From Flavobacteriaceae bacterium (GTDB lineage Bacteria; Bacteroidota; Bacteroidia; Flavobacteriales; Flavobacteriaceae), in NCBI GenBank assembly GCA_947472705.1, contig CANJDA010000116.1, forward strand, positions 1 to 6,789: a stretch of DNA of 6,789 nt, read 5' to 3'. The notes under the pieces are model-generated. The model made no database searches. It saw only the letters and a list, made by a program, of their open reading frames with translations, and was not told where the DNA came from. Shown piece after piece: positions 1 to 6,147 of this stretch (positions are counted from its first letter, which is position 1; every line of letters begins with the position of its first letter). The position numbers and the translations under genes are program-made.

Positions 1-1440
1 GCTCCAGTATTATGTACAGGAGGAACTACTACCGTAACATATAATGTATCAGACAAATGTTATACAGGATCAGTAACAAGAACTTTCACCGTAACAGCTC
101 CGGCAAATGTTGTAGTAACAGCACCAGCTAACGCATCAGCTAACGCTTGTGTTTATCCAGATCAAGCTTCTATAAATGTTGCTTTTGCTGAATGGTTAAG
201 TGAATTTAGTGTAAGTGGTGGTTGTGCTCCACAAGGAAATTATGGAAATCCAATTGCACCAACTTTGTGTGGAGGAGGAACTGTTACAGTTACCTATAAT
301 GTAACTGATAAATGTTATTTAACAGTAGTAGCAAGATCATTTACTATAAACAAAGCGGATGCACCTACTATTTCATGTATAGCAGATAAAATAATTCAAT
401 GTAATGCAGCATTTAATTTTGATCTTCCAACAGCCACTGATGGATGTGGAGGTAATCCAAATGTTACAGTTGTAAGCACTATAATTAATCCTGATGGTAG
501 TCAAACACGTACTTGGCAAGTTGAAGACCGTTGTGGTCAGAAAGCTTCTTGTAGTCAAAAAATATCTATGGCTACTTGCTCACATATTTTCCCAACCCAA
601 ACAACTTGTTGTAATTATTCAACAGGTACTGCAACGGGATTATATAATGTTTGTACAACAGTTAGTGGACCAGGTACAACAGGAGGAACAGTTACAAACG
701 CAATTCCTGGTGTAATGTTCTATTATTCAAATATTGTAGCTCCTGCAACTCATTTTACATTAGAAGTGAAACAAACTAATGATGGTGATTTAAATAAACT
801 ATTTAAAGTGCAGGGTTACGACAAAAATAATTTACAACAAATTCGTTTGTATACAAGTTCTTGTGGAACAGTAACTTTTGTAAGTAGTTTTATAAGCAGT
901 GGTACAGGTGCAAAATTAATAGTGACTGGAGCAACTCCTGGAGCTACTTATATTGTTTCTATAAAATATAATGTAAAAACAATTCAAGGTGCAGTTTATT
1001 CAGGTGCTGATCGTGTAAGTACTTATACTTTTGCAAGTTATATCAATAATTCAGCTGTTGCTGCTGATAACAGTACAGGAACTATAGATGCTGTATCAGG
1101 ATGTCAAGATACGACTCCGCTACCTTTAGATTGTACACTTCCTTCAACAATAGTTAAAGGTTCTAATGATGTAGTTTCGATAAATGATAATCTTGGTTTA
1201 TCAGTAGTTGCATATCCAAATCCTTACTCAAGTAATTTCAATTTGAGTGTGAAAACATTAAATGAGGATAAGATAGCAGTATCAATTTATGATATGCTTG
1301 GAAGAATAGTTGAAACACGTGATGTAAACCCTAGAGAAACATCAGAAATTAAAATAGGTGATCATTATCCAACTGGAGTTTACAATGTAGTTGTAACTCA
1401 AGGCGAAGAAGTGAAAACACTTAGAGTTATTAAAAGATAA
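1..1440 (+). CDS. T9SS-exported Ig/HYR-like repeat protein, 5' end missing
   Basis: The frame is open from base 1 to the TAA at 1438-1440 (479 residues seen), so the start and signal peptide lie outside the window. The visible part begins in Cys-rich Ig-like repeats. LCTGGTTTVTYNVSDKCY (residues 4-21) recurs as LCGGGTVTVTYNVTDKCY (89-106), a period of 85 residues. A related HYR-like module spans about 120-195, with DGCGG and a VEDRCG core. A region I do not recognise (about 198-395, with a CC near its start) follows, then a tail at about 400-479 with AYPNP, IYDMLGRIV, TGVYNVVV and a final LRVIKR. That tail is the classic type A sorting domain that directs type IX secretion and surface anchoring or release. 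The protein probably acts outside the cell as an adhesin or structural repeat protein; the ligand is unknown. An internal TTG at 265 is not a real start, because coding continues upstream of it. The sorting tail is certain in character; the adhesin role is inferred. Confidence 0.9.
   Translation, partial: APVLCTGGTTTVTYNVSDKCYTGSVTRTFTVTAPANVVVTAPANASANACVYPDQASINVAFAEWLSEFSVSGGCAPQGNYGNPIAPTLCGGGTVTVTYNVTDKCYLTVVARSFTINKADAPTISCIADKIIQCNAAFNFDLPTATDGCGGNPNVTVVSTIINPDGSQTRTWQVEDRCGQKASCSQKISMATCSHIFPTQTTCCNYSTGTATGLYNVCTTVSGPGTTGGTVTNAIPGVMFYYSNIVAPATHFTLEVKQTNDGDLNKLFKVQGYDKNNLQQIRLYTSSCGTVTFVSSFISSGTGAKLIVTGATPGATYIVSIKYNVKTIQGAVYSGADRVSTYTFASYINNSAVAADNSTGTIDAVSGCQDTTPLPLDCTLPSTIVKGSNDVVSINDNLGLSVVAYPNPYSSNFNLSVKTLNEDKIAVSIYDMLGRIVETRDVNPRETSEIKIGDHYPTGVYNVVVTQGEEVKTLRVIKR
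13..318 (+). repeat. Two copies of a coding repeat in the secreted protein
   Basis: Bases 13-63 and 268-318 encode near-identical 17-residue segments ending in DKCY, offset by 255 bases (85 codons). The DNA copies differ mostly at third codon positions, so this is a diverged protein-domain repeat and not a recent DNA duplication. More copies probably lie upstream of the window. Confidence 0.7.
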
Positions 1441-1462
1441 TCATTAAGATTGTTTATAAAAG

Positions 1463-1500
1463 ACAAAGCCTCTCAATTATTTGAGAGGCTTTGTTGTTTT
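1463..1500 (+). terminator. Rho-independent terminator after the T9SS protein gene
   Basis: A perfect 14-bp stem (1463-1476 with 1481-1494, arms ACAAAGCCTCTCAA and TTGAGAGGCTTTGT) has a TTAT loop and is followed by TGTTTT. It starts 22 bases after the stop codon. The poly-T tract is modest on the plus strand. The stem is perfect and the element could also work in reverse, but no minus-strand gene ends next to it. Confidence 0.9.
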
Positions 1501-1840
1501 ATAGTTATAGACAAGTGTGCTCCAAGTTTGCGAAAAAGTGATAACAGTTAGTTAGAAGTGTAAAAAAAAAATGAGGCTTAAACATCTGTTGTCGGAACAA
1601 GAGTAACTGTTGTTGGAGCTAAAACATCTGTTGTTGAGGCTATAGTATTTGTTGTTGAAGCAAAAGTAACGCAACACTAATATAAATCACCTGCCTATAA
1701 CAGCCGTTTATAGTAACTGTTAGGTTTTGGTATTTCCGATTTCTGGTAGGAAGCGGAAAGTAATTTTGTATTTGTAAAATTAAGGGATAAATTTAATAGC
1801 TGCTATAAGTCGCAATCCTACATATCAAATAAAATAAAAA
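1501..1840. other. Intergenic stretch with no convincing gene
   Basis: These 340 bases lie between the terminator of the secreted-protein gene and the 3' end of the TerC-family gene. They hold a run of ten A (1562-1571), the degenerate 21-bp repeat tract (about 1572-1680) and a small possible hairpin (CTATAA 1695-1700, TTATAG 1708-1713, loop CAGCCGT). No frame has a credible start, length or conserved motif. I see no clear terminator for the minus-strand gene that ends at 1841. Confidence 0.6.
1572..1680. repeat. Degenerate 21-bp tandem repeat
   Basis: The core CTGTTGT (or TTGTTGT) begins at 1586, 1607, 1628 and 1649, exactly 21 bases apart. A partial fifth unit lies to the left: GAGGCT at 1574-1579 matches GAGGCT inside the third unit. 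Read on the plus strand from 1582 the copies translate as heptads TSVVGTR, VTVVGAK, TSVVEAI, VFVVEAK and then VTQH before TAA at 1678-1680. A TAA directly before the first heptad (1579-1581) closes the frame. The copies have diverged but kept their length, as expected for an old minisatellite or the remnant of a heptad-repeat protein. Confidence 0.75.
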
Positions 1841-2788
1841 TCAATTGTCAGTTTTACTTTTTCGAATAGAGATAATAATACCTGTTACTAAAGACAATGT
1901 AATAACACTAATTGAAACCCATTCTGGGAATTTATAAAAATGAACTACTAACATTTTAATGCCTACAAAAGACAGAATTACGATTAAACTGTTTTCAAGG
2001 TAACTGAATTTTTCAATCATATTAGCTAAAAAGAAATACATTGATCTTAATCCAAGAATAGCAAAAATATTAGAGCTAAAAACAAGAAAGGGATCAGCAG
2101 TTATAGCTAATATTGCTGGAACACTATCTAACGCAAAGAGCATATCCATTACCTCAATAACAATTAAGGATACAAAAAGAGGGGTGGCCACTCGAAGATG
2201 CTTTTTCTTTACAAAAAAAAACTCCCCCTCAATATGACTAGTTACAGGTGTAATTTTGCGTAATGTTCTATAAACAAACGATTTTTTTGGATTAAATTCT
2301 TCCTCTTCTTCTTTTTTGAATAACATTTTGAAAGCAGTGAAAATTAGAAATGCACCGAAAAAATAAGTCATCCAGCTAAATTTATTAATTAAAATTACCC
2401 CAAAAAATATCATTAATCCTCTAAATAGTATTGCTCCAAGAATGCCCCAAAACAAAACTCGATGTTGGTATTTTTGAGGTATTTTAAATGAAGCAAAAAT
2501 GACTGCTATTATAAAAATATTATCAATACTTAAAGATAACTCAATAAGGTAACCAGTAATAAACTTCATGGTGGCCACTGCAGGTTTAATATTTGTTGGG
2601 TTGGAAATATAATTATTGCTGTATATCCAATTAATTGCAAATGAGAACAAAAAAGAAAGCGTTACCCAAATAGCTGTCCAAATTCCCGCTTCTTTGGGTT
2701 TAATTATATGAGCATTTTTATTGAAAATACCTAAGTCTAAAGCAAGAAAAATTAAAATAGCAACAATAAATAGGATCCAGACTGTCAT
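1841..2788 (-). CDS. TerC/Alx-family integral membrane protein, probable metal-ion exporter
   Basis: The 315-residue product has about nine hydrophobic segments and the family's signature acidic sites within membrane helices: Asp18 in LALDLGIF, ELSLSIDNIF (Glu83, Asp89, Asn90) and FALDSVPAI (Asp221), followed by SSNIFAILGLRSMYFFL. A charged cytoplasmic-type loop (KKEEEEEFNPKK) separates the two halves, as is usual in this family. Members such as Alx and TerC are linked to manganese export or tellurite resistance; the ion here is inferred. The frame extends to a TTG at 2812, but I prefer the ATG at 2788. A -7-like box (2810-2817) overlaps that TTG, so transcription would start downstream of it, and the ATG begins directly at the first membrane helix. 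No Shine-Dalgarno sequence is seen. The gene stands alone, divergent from the glutamine synthetase gene. No tellurium-resistance ter cluster is visible nearby. Confidence 0.9.
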   Translation of the reverse strand: MTVWILFIVAILIFLALDLGIFNKNAHIIKPKEAGIWTAIWVTLSFLFSFAINWIYSNNYISNPTNIKPAVATMKFITGYLIELSLSIDNIFIIAVIFASFKIPQKYQHRVLFWGILGAILFRGLMIFFGVILINKFSWMTYFFGAFLIFTAFKMLFKKEEEEEFNPKKSFVYRTLRKITPVTSHIEGEFFFVKKKHLRVATPLFVSLIVIEVMDMLFALDSVPAILAITADPFLVFSSNIFAILGLRSMYFFLANMIEKFSYLENSLIVILSFVGIKMLVVHFYKFPEWVSISVITLSLVTGIIISIRKSKTDN

Positions 2789-2809
2789 AATAGGTTGGTT
2801 TAATAAATA

Positions 2810-2817
2810 CAAATATA
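2810..2817 (-). promoter_or_regulatory. Possible -7 box for the TerC-family gene
   Basis: On the minus strand the bases read TATATTTG, an exact match to the Bacteroidota -7 consensus TAnnTTTG. The ATG lies 21 bases downstream, which would give a leader of roughly 10-16 bases. I see no good TTTG -33 element at the expected distance, so the call rests on one box in A+T-rich DNA. Confidence 0.4.
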
Positions 2818-2872
2818 GCGGATTGTTATTTTTGGGGTAATAATTTTATTTATTAATTATTTTAACAACACC

Positions 2873-2889
2873 CCCTAAAAAAATAGGGT
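2873..2889. promoter_or_regulatory. Candidate operator, dyad copy 1 (upstream of -33)
   Basis: The dyad CCCTA-AAAAAA-TAGGG is followed by T. It ends four bases before the TTTG -33 element of the glutamine synthetase promoter. It matches the copy at 2926-2942 at 15 of 17 positions. Its arms form one of the few G+C patches in a very A+T-rich spacer. The binding protein is unknown. Confidence 0.5.
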
Positions 2890-2892
2890 ATG

Positions 2893-2925
2893 TTTGTTTT
2901 TTAAATTAAAATAATCTTATATTTG
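2893..2925 (+). promoter_or_regulatory. Bacteroidota-type promoter for the glutamine synthetase gene
   Basis: A TTTG (2893-2896) stands 21 bases before TATATTTG (2918-2925). This matches the Bacteroidota TTTG / TAnnTTTG pattern recognised by their unusual primary sigma factor. Transcription should start near 2930, leaving a leader of about 35 bases before the ATG at 2966. Confidence 0.65.
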
Positions 2926-2942
2926 TCCTAAATAAATAGGGT
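2926..2942. promoter_or_regulatory. Candidate operator, dyad copy 2 (at the transcription start)
   Basis: The dyad CCTA-AATAAA-TAGG (2927-2940) lies in the 17-mer TCCTAAATAAATAGGGT. It abuts the -7 box and covers the predicted transcription start, so a bound protein would block initiation. It is offset exactly 53 bases from copy 1, close to five helical turns. This is suggestive of cooperative binding, but no regulator is identified. Confidence 0.5.
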
Positions 2943-2965
2943 TTAACTTTTAAATTATAATTTTT

Positions 2966-5155
2966 ATGTCAACTTTACGTTTTCAAGCATTAAAAGATGC
3001 CTCAGGTAGAAAGCCTGTGAAATTTGAAGAAGCTGATAAAAAATCAGCTCTTTTTGGTTCCAATGTGTTCAATGATAAAGCAATGAAGCAATATTTGACT
3101 TCAGATGCTTATAAAGGAGTGAAAGATGCAGTGCAGCATGGGACTAAAATTGACCGAAAGTTAGCCGACTATATTGCTATGGGGATGAAAGAATGGGCTG
3201 TTTCCAAAGGAGTCACTCATTATACTCACTGGTTCCAACCTTTGACAGGAACAACAGCAGAAAAGCATGATGCTTTCTTTGAAACTTCTTACGATGGCTC
3301 AGATCCAGTTGAAAAATTTGGAGGAGGACAATTAGTGCAACAAGAACCTGATGCTTCTTCTTTTCCAAACGGAGGAATCAGAAATACTTTTGAAGCTCGT
3401 GGTTATACCGCTTGGGATCCAACCTCTCCAGCATTCATTTTTGGAACTACTTTATGTATTCCAACGGTTTTTATCTCTTATACAGGTGAAGCTTTAGATT
3501 ATAAAACACCTTTGCTCCGTGCATTGAACTCAGTAGATGAGGCAGCGACTGAAGTATGTAAATATTTCGATAAAAATGTAAAAAAAGTAACAGCTACTTT
3601 AGGTTGGGAACAAGAATACTTTTTGGTTGATGCTTCTTTAGCTAACTCTCGCCCTGATTTAGTGATGACAGGTAGAACATTATTGGGACATACATCTGCC
3701 AAAGGACAACAATTAGACGATCATTATTTTGGTTCAATTCCTTCTCGTGCATTAAATTATATGAGAGAATTGGAAGAAGAATGCATGCTGTTAGGAATAC
3801 CAGTTAAAACACGTCATAATGAAGTAGCTCCAAATCAATTTGAATTAGCTCCAATATTTGAAGAAACTAACTTAGCTGTTGATCATAATTCTTTATTAAT
3901 GGATGTTATGTCTAAAGTTGGTGAGCGTCATGATTTTAAGGTATTGTTCCATGAAAAACCTTTTAAAGGTGTAAATGGTTCTGGTAAACACAACAATTGG
4001 TCATTGGCCACAGATACAGGTGTGAATCTATTATCTCCTGGGAAAACACCAATGAGTAATTTACAATTCTTGTCTTTCTTTATCAATACTATAAAAGCGG
4101 TTAATGAATACGAAGAATTACTACGTGCTGCCATTGCAACGGCAAGCAATGACCACCGTTTAGGAGCTAATGAAGCACCTCCAGCAATTATTTCGGTTTT
4201 CATTGGAGCACAGTTGACAAAGGTTTTAGCCGAATTAGAAGGTGTTTCTAATGGGAAACTTTCACCAGAAGAAAAAACCGATTTAAAGTTGAATGTAGTT
4301 GGTAAAATTCCAGATGTAATGCTTGATAATACCGATAGAAACAGAACTTCTCCTTTTGCCTTCACCGGTAATAAGTTTGAGTTCCGTGCTGTAGGTTCAT
4401 CTGCTAATTGTGCTAATGCTATGACTACTTTAAATTCAATTGTGGCAAAACAATTGAAAGAATTCAAAAAAGAAGTAGACTCTTTAATAGAGAAAAAAGA
4501 TCTAAAGAAAGACGAAGCCATATTTAATGTTTTAAGAGAATATATTAAACAAACTAAAAACATCCTTTTTGAAGGCGATGGTTATAGCGATGCTTGGGAA
4601 AAAGAAGCTAAGAAACGCGGTTTGAGTAATCACAAAACAACTCCAGCAGCATTGAAAGCTAAAGTCTCGAAAAAAGCACTAGACCTTTTTAAAGAATTAA
4701 GCGTAATGAATCACGTTGAAGTGGAAGCGCGTTACGAAATTGAACTAGAAGAATACACAAAGAAAATTCAAATTGAAGGAAGAGTTCTAGGTGATATTGC
4801 AAGTAATCATGTCATTCCAACAGCCATTCGTTATCAAAATACATTGATTGAAAATGTTCGTGGGTTAAAAGAAATCTTCGGAAAAGACTTTGAAAAAATA
4901 GCCAAAGAACAAATCGTTTTAATCAAAGAAATTTCGGTTCATATCGAAGGAATTATTACTAAAGTAGACGAAATGACTGAGGCTCGTAAAAAAGCTAACG
5001 TTTTAACAGATGCTCAAAAAATGGCTGAAATGTACTGTGACAAAGTAAAACCATACTTTGAAGTAATTCGTGAACATTGCGACAAATTAGAATTATTGGT
5101 AGATGACGAAATTTGGACACTAACCAAATACAGAGAATTGTTGTTTACAAGATAA
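2966..5155 (+). CDS. glnN: Type III glutamine synthetase (GSIII)
   Basis: This enzyme joins ammonia to glutamate using ATP to give glutamine, the main entry of nitrogen into metabolism, in the cytoplasm. At 729 residues it has the length typical of the type III (GlnN) enzymes of Bacteroides and relatives, far longer than the roughly 470 of type I. Visible catalytic-core motifs are GWEQEYF (213-219, metal-binding Glu), RHNEVAPNQFELAP (from 283), FHEKPFKGVNGSGKHNN (328-344, with the ATP/glutamate-loop His), ANEAPPAIISVF, NRTSPFAF (from 459) and KFEFRAVGSSAN (470-481). A charged, probably helical tail, about 490-729, follows. The ATG is preceded by an A+T-rich leader without a Shine-Dalgarno sequence, usual here. 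The gene has its own promoter and terminator and looks monocistronic. No PII (GlnB), amtB or glutamate synthase gene is beside it. I see no truncation or missing motif. The candidate dyads at the promoter suggest transcriptional control. Confidence 0.97.
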   Translation: MSTLRFQALKDASGRKPVKFEEADKKSALFGSNVFNDKAMKQYLTSDAYKGVKDAVQHGTKIDRKLADYIAMGMKEWAVSKGVTHYTHWFQPLTGTTAEKHDAFFETSYDGSDPVEKFGGGQLVQQEPDASSFPNGGIRNTFEARGYTAWDPTSPAFIFGTTLCIPTVFISYTGEALDYKTPLLRALNSVDEAATEVCKYFDKNVKKVTATLGWEQEYFLVDASLANSRPDLVMTGRTLLGHTSAKGQQLDDHYFGSIPSRALNYMRELEEECMLLGIPVKTRHNEVAPNQFELAPIFEETNLAVDHNSLLMDVMSKVGERHDFKVLFHEKPFKGVNGSGKHNNWSLATDTGVNLLSPGKTPMSNLQFLSFFINTIKAVNEYEELLRAAIATASNDHRLGANEAPPAIISVFIGAQLTKVLAELEGVSNGKLSPEEKTDLKLNVVGKIPDVMLDNTDRNRTSPFAFTGNKFEFRAVGSSANCANAMTTLNSIVAKQLKEFKKEVDSLIEKKDLKKDEAIFNVLREYIKQTKNILFEGDGYSDAWEKEAKKRGLSNHKTTPAALKAKVSKKALDLFKELSVMNHVEVEARYEIELEEYTKKIQIEGRVLGDIASNHVIPTAIRYQNTLIENVRGLKEIFGKDFEKIAKEQIVLIKEISVHIEGIITKVDEMTEARKKANVLTDAQKMAEMYCDKVKPYFEVIREHCDKLELLVDDEIWTLTKYRELLFTR

Positions 5156-5174
5156 ATTTTTTATTATTTATTAT

Positions 5175-5210
5175 AACACCCGATAGTTTTTAAAATTGTC
5201 GGGTGTTTTT
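5175..5210 (+). terminator. Rho-independent terminator after the glutamine synthetase gene
   Basis: Arms AACACCCGATA (5175-5185) and TGTCGGGTGTT (5197-5207) pair with one T-G wobble. The stem can extend through a G-T and a few A-T pairs, and a run of T follows (5206-5210). It begins 20 bases after the stop and separates this gene from the OmpA-like pair. Confidence 0.9.
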
Positions 5211-5225
5211 ATATTAAAAATGCTG

Positions 5226-5233
5226 TAATTTCG
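5226..5233 (+). promoter_or_regulatory. Weak -7-like box before the OmpA-like pair
   Basis: TAATTTCG differs from TAnnTTTG at one position and lies 20 bases before the ATG at 5254. A promoter is expected here because a strong terminator sits just upstream. I see no TTTG at the -33 distance, so the placement is tentative. Confidence 0.3.
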
Positions 5234-5253
5234 TTATATAGTAAAGCTTCAAT

Positions 5254-6147
5254 ATGATTCGGAAAATAGTTATTCTCTTTTTTCTTTTTTTTACGGCAAA
5301 TATTTTTGCCCAAGAACAGTATGCTTTATACTTTGATAGTAATAAATTTGAATTAACTCCTAAAGAAACTTCCAAACTTAACGATTGGATTACCCTCAAT
5401 CAAAACAACAAAATAGTAGCCATACACGGTTTTACCGATGAAGATGGTTCAACAGGGTTCAATGATACCTTAGCCCAAAAAAGAGTAGATTGTATCTTTA
5501 AAGCCATCAAAAATCAAATCAAAATAAGAGAGGATTTTAAAACACTTAGCTTCGGAGAATCCTTCGACCAATCTAAAAACAAAGCCGAAAATCGAAAAGT
5601 AATCATTTATTACATACTCGAAAAAGACATTCCCCGAGAAGAAGAAATCTTAGGTATCAAAAAAGAACCGTTAGTCGAGTCAAACGTACCCAAGCCCGAA
5701 ATTCAGTTCCCCGAAAAAATGTTATTCGAAAACCCTGACGGCTCTCAAACTGAAATAAAACTCGATAAGGCTTTCATGAAAAAAATAAACGAGGCCAAAA
5801 CAGGTGAAAAACTAAAAATTGATAACCTAAATTTTATCATCAATACCTTCATAGTAGTGCCCGAAGCAAGAGGTAAAATGTATGAACTCTTATTAGTGCT
5901 ACAAAATAATCCAATACTAAAAATTGAAATCCAAGGTCATTTGTGTTGCATGCCCAACGACCGGCTCGATTTATCAACCAAAAGATCCAAAGCTATCTAC
6001 AGTTTTCTAGTAGCCAACGGAATTTATCCAGGAAGATTATCCTTTAAAGGATTTGGTAGCTCTCAACCCATATATCCTCTGCCCGAAAAAAGCGAAGAAG
6101 AACGCGCCGCTAATAGAAGAGTCGAAATATTAATTGTAGAAAACTAA
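5254..6147 (+). CDS. Exported protein with two OmpA-like domains (paralog A)
   Basis: The 297-residue product begins with a signal peptide (basic MIRK, hydrophobic core ILFFLFF, probable cleavage after NIFA at 19, then QEQ), so it is exported, probably to the periplasm or outer membrane. Two OmpA/MotB-type domains follow. Domain 1, about 23-122, has LYFDSNKFELT, GFTDEDG (59-65) and a final ENRKVIIYY. Its Asp62 and Arg77 sit 15 apart, as do the peptidoglycan-binding Asp and Arg of OmpA proteins. A Pro/Glu-rich linker leads to domain 2, about 185-297, with GHLCCMPN (228-235), Arg244, FKGFGSSQP and AANRRVEI. In domain 2 the usual GHTD is GHLCC, so the peptidoglycan-binding Asp is missing and two adjacent Cys take its place. 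No beta-barrel or lipoprotein Cys is present. The protein probably contacts the cell wall through domain 1. The stop overlaps the next gene's ATG by one base (TAATG). Exact role unknown. Confidence 0.88.
   Translation: MIRKIVILFFLFFTANIFAQEQYALYFDSNKFELTPKETSKLNDWITLNQNNKIVAIHGFTDEDGSTGFNDTLAQKRVDCIFKAIKNQIKIREDFKTLSFGESFDQSKNKAENRKVIIYYILEKDIPREEEILGIKKEPLVESNVPKPEIQFPEKMLFENPDGSQTEIKLDKAFMKKINEAKTGEKLKIDNLNFIINTFIVVPEARGKMYELLLVLQNNPILKIEIQGHLCCMPNDRLDLSTKRSKAIYSFLVANGIYPGRLSFKGFGSSQPIYPLPEKSEEERAANRRVEILIVEN

Noticed and set aside
373..715. Short overlapping frames on both strands inside the secreted-protein gene
   Set aside because: Their translations are low-complexity shadows of the real frame, which carries clear domain motifs and the sorting tail.
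1571..1606. ATG after a run of ten A, encoding an 11-residue peptide
   Set aside because: It is very short, has no ribosome-binding or promoter evidence, and probably arises by chance beside the homopolymer.
1509..1677. Minus-strand open frame (about 56 codons, GTG start) through the 21-bp repeat
   Set aside because: It has a weak start with an in-frame stop shortly upstream, low-complexity Asn/Ser/Cys content caused by the repeat, and no recognisable motif. It is better described as a repeat tract.
1695..1713. Hairpin CTATAA / TTATAG as a terminator for the TerC-family gene
   Set aside because: It has only six weak A-T-rich pairs and no T-run on the minus strand, and it lies about 130 bases past the stop codon.
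1761..1768. TAATTTTG, a plus-strand match to the -7 consensus
   Set aside because: The nearest TTTG upstream is about 31 bases away, too far for a -33 box. No plus-strand gene follows before 2966, and the sequence would run antisense into the TerC-family gene.
3928..4563. Long (211-codon) minus-strand open frame inside the glutamine synthetase gene
   Set aside because: It is a shadow of a strongly conserved gene on the other strand. Its translation shows no family motif and it has no promoter or leader of its own.
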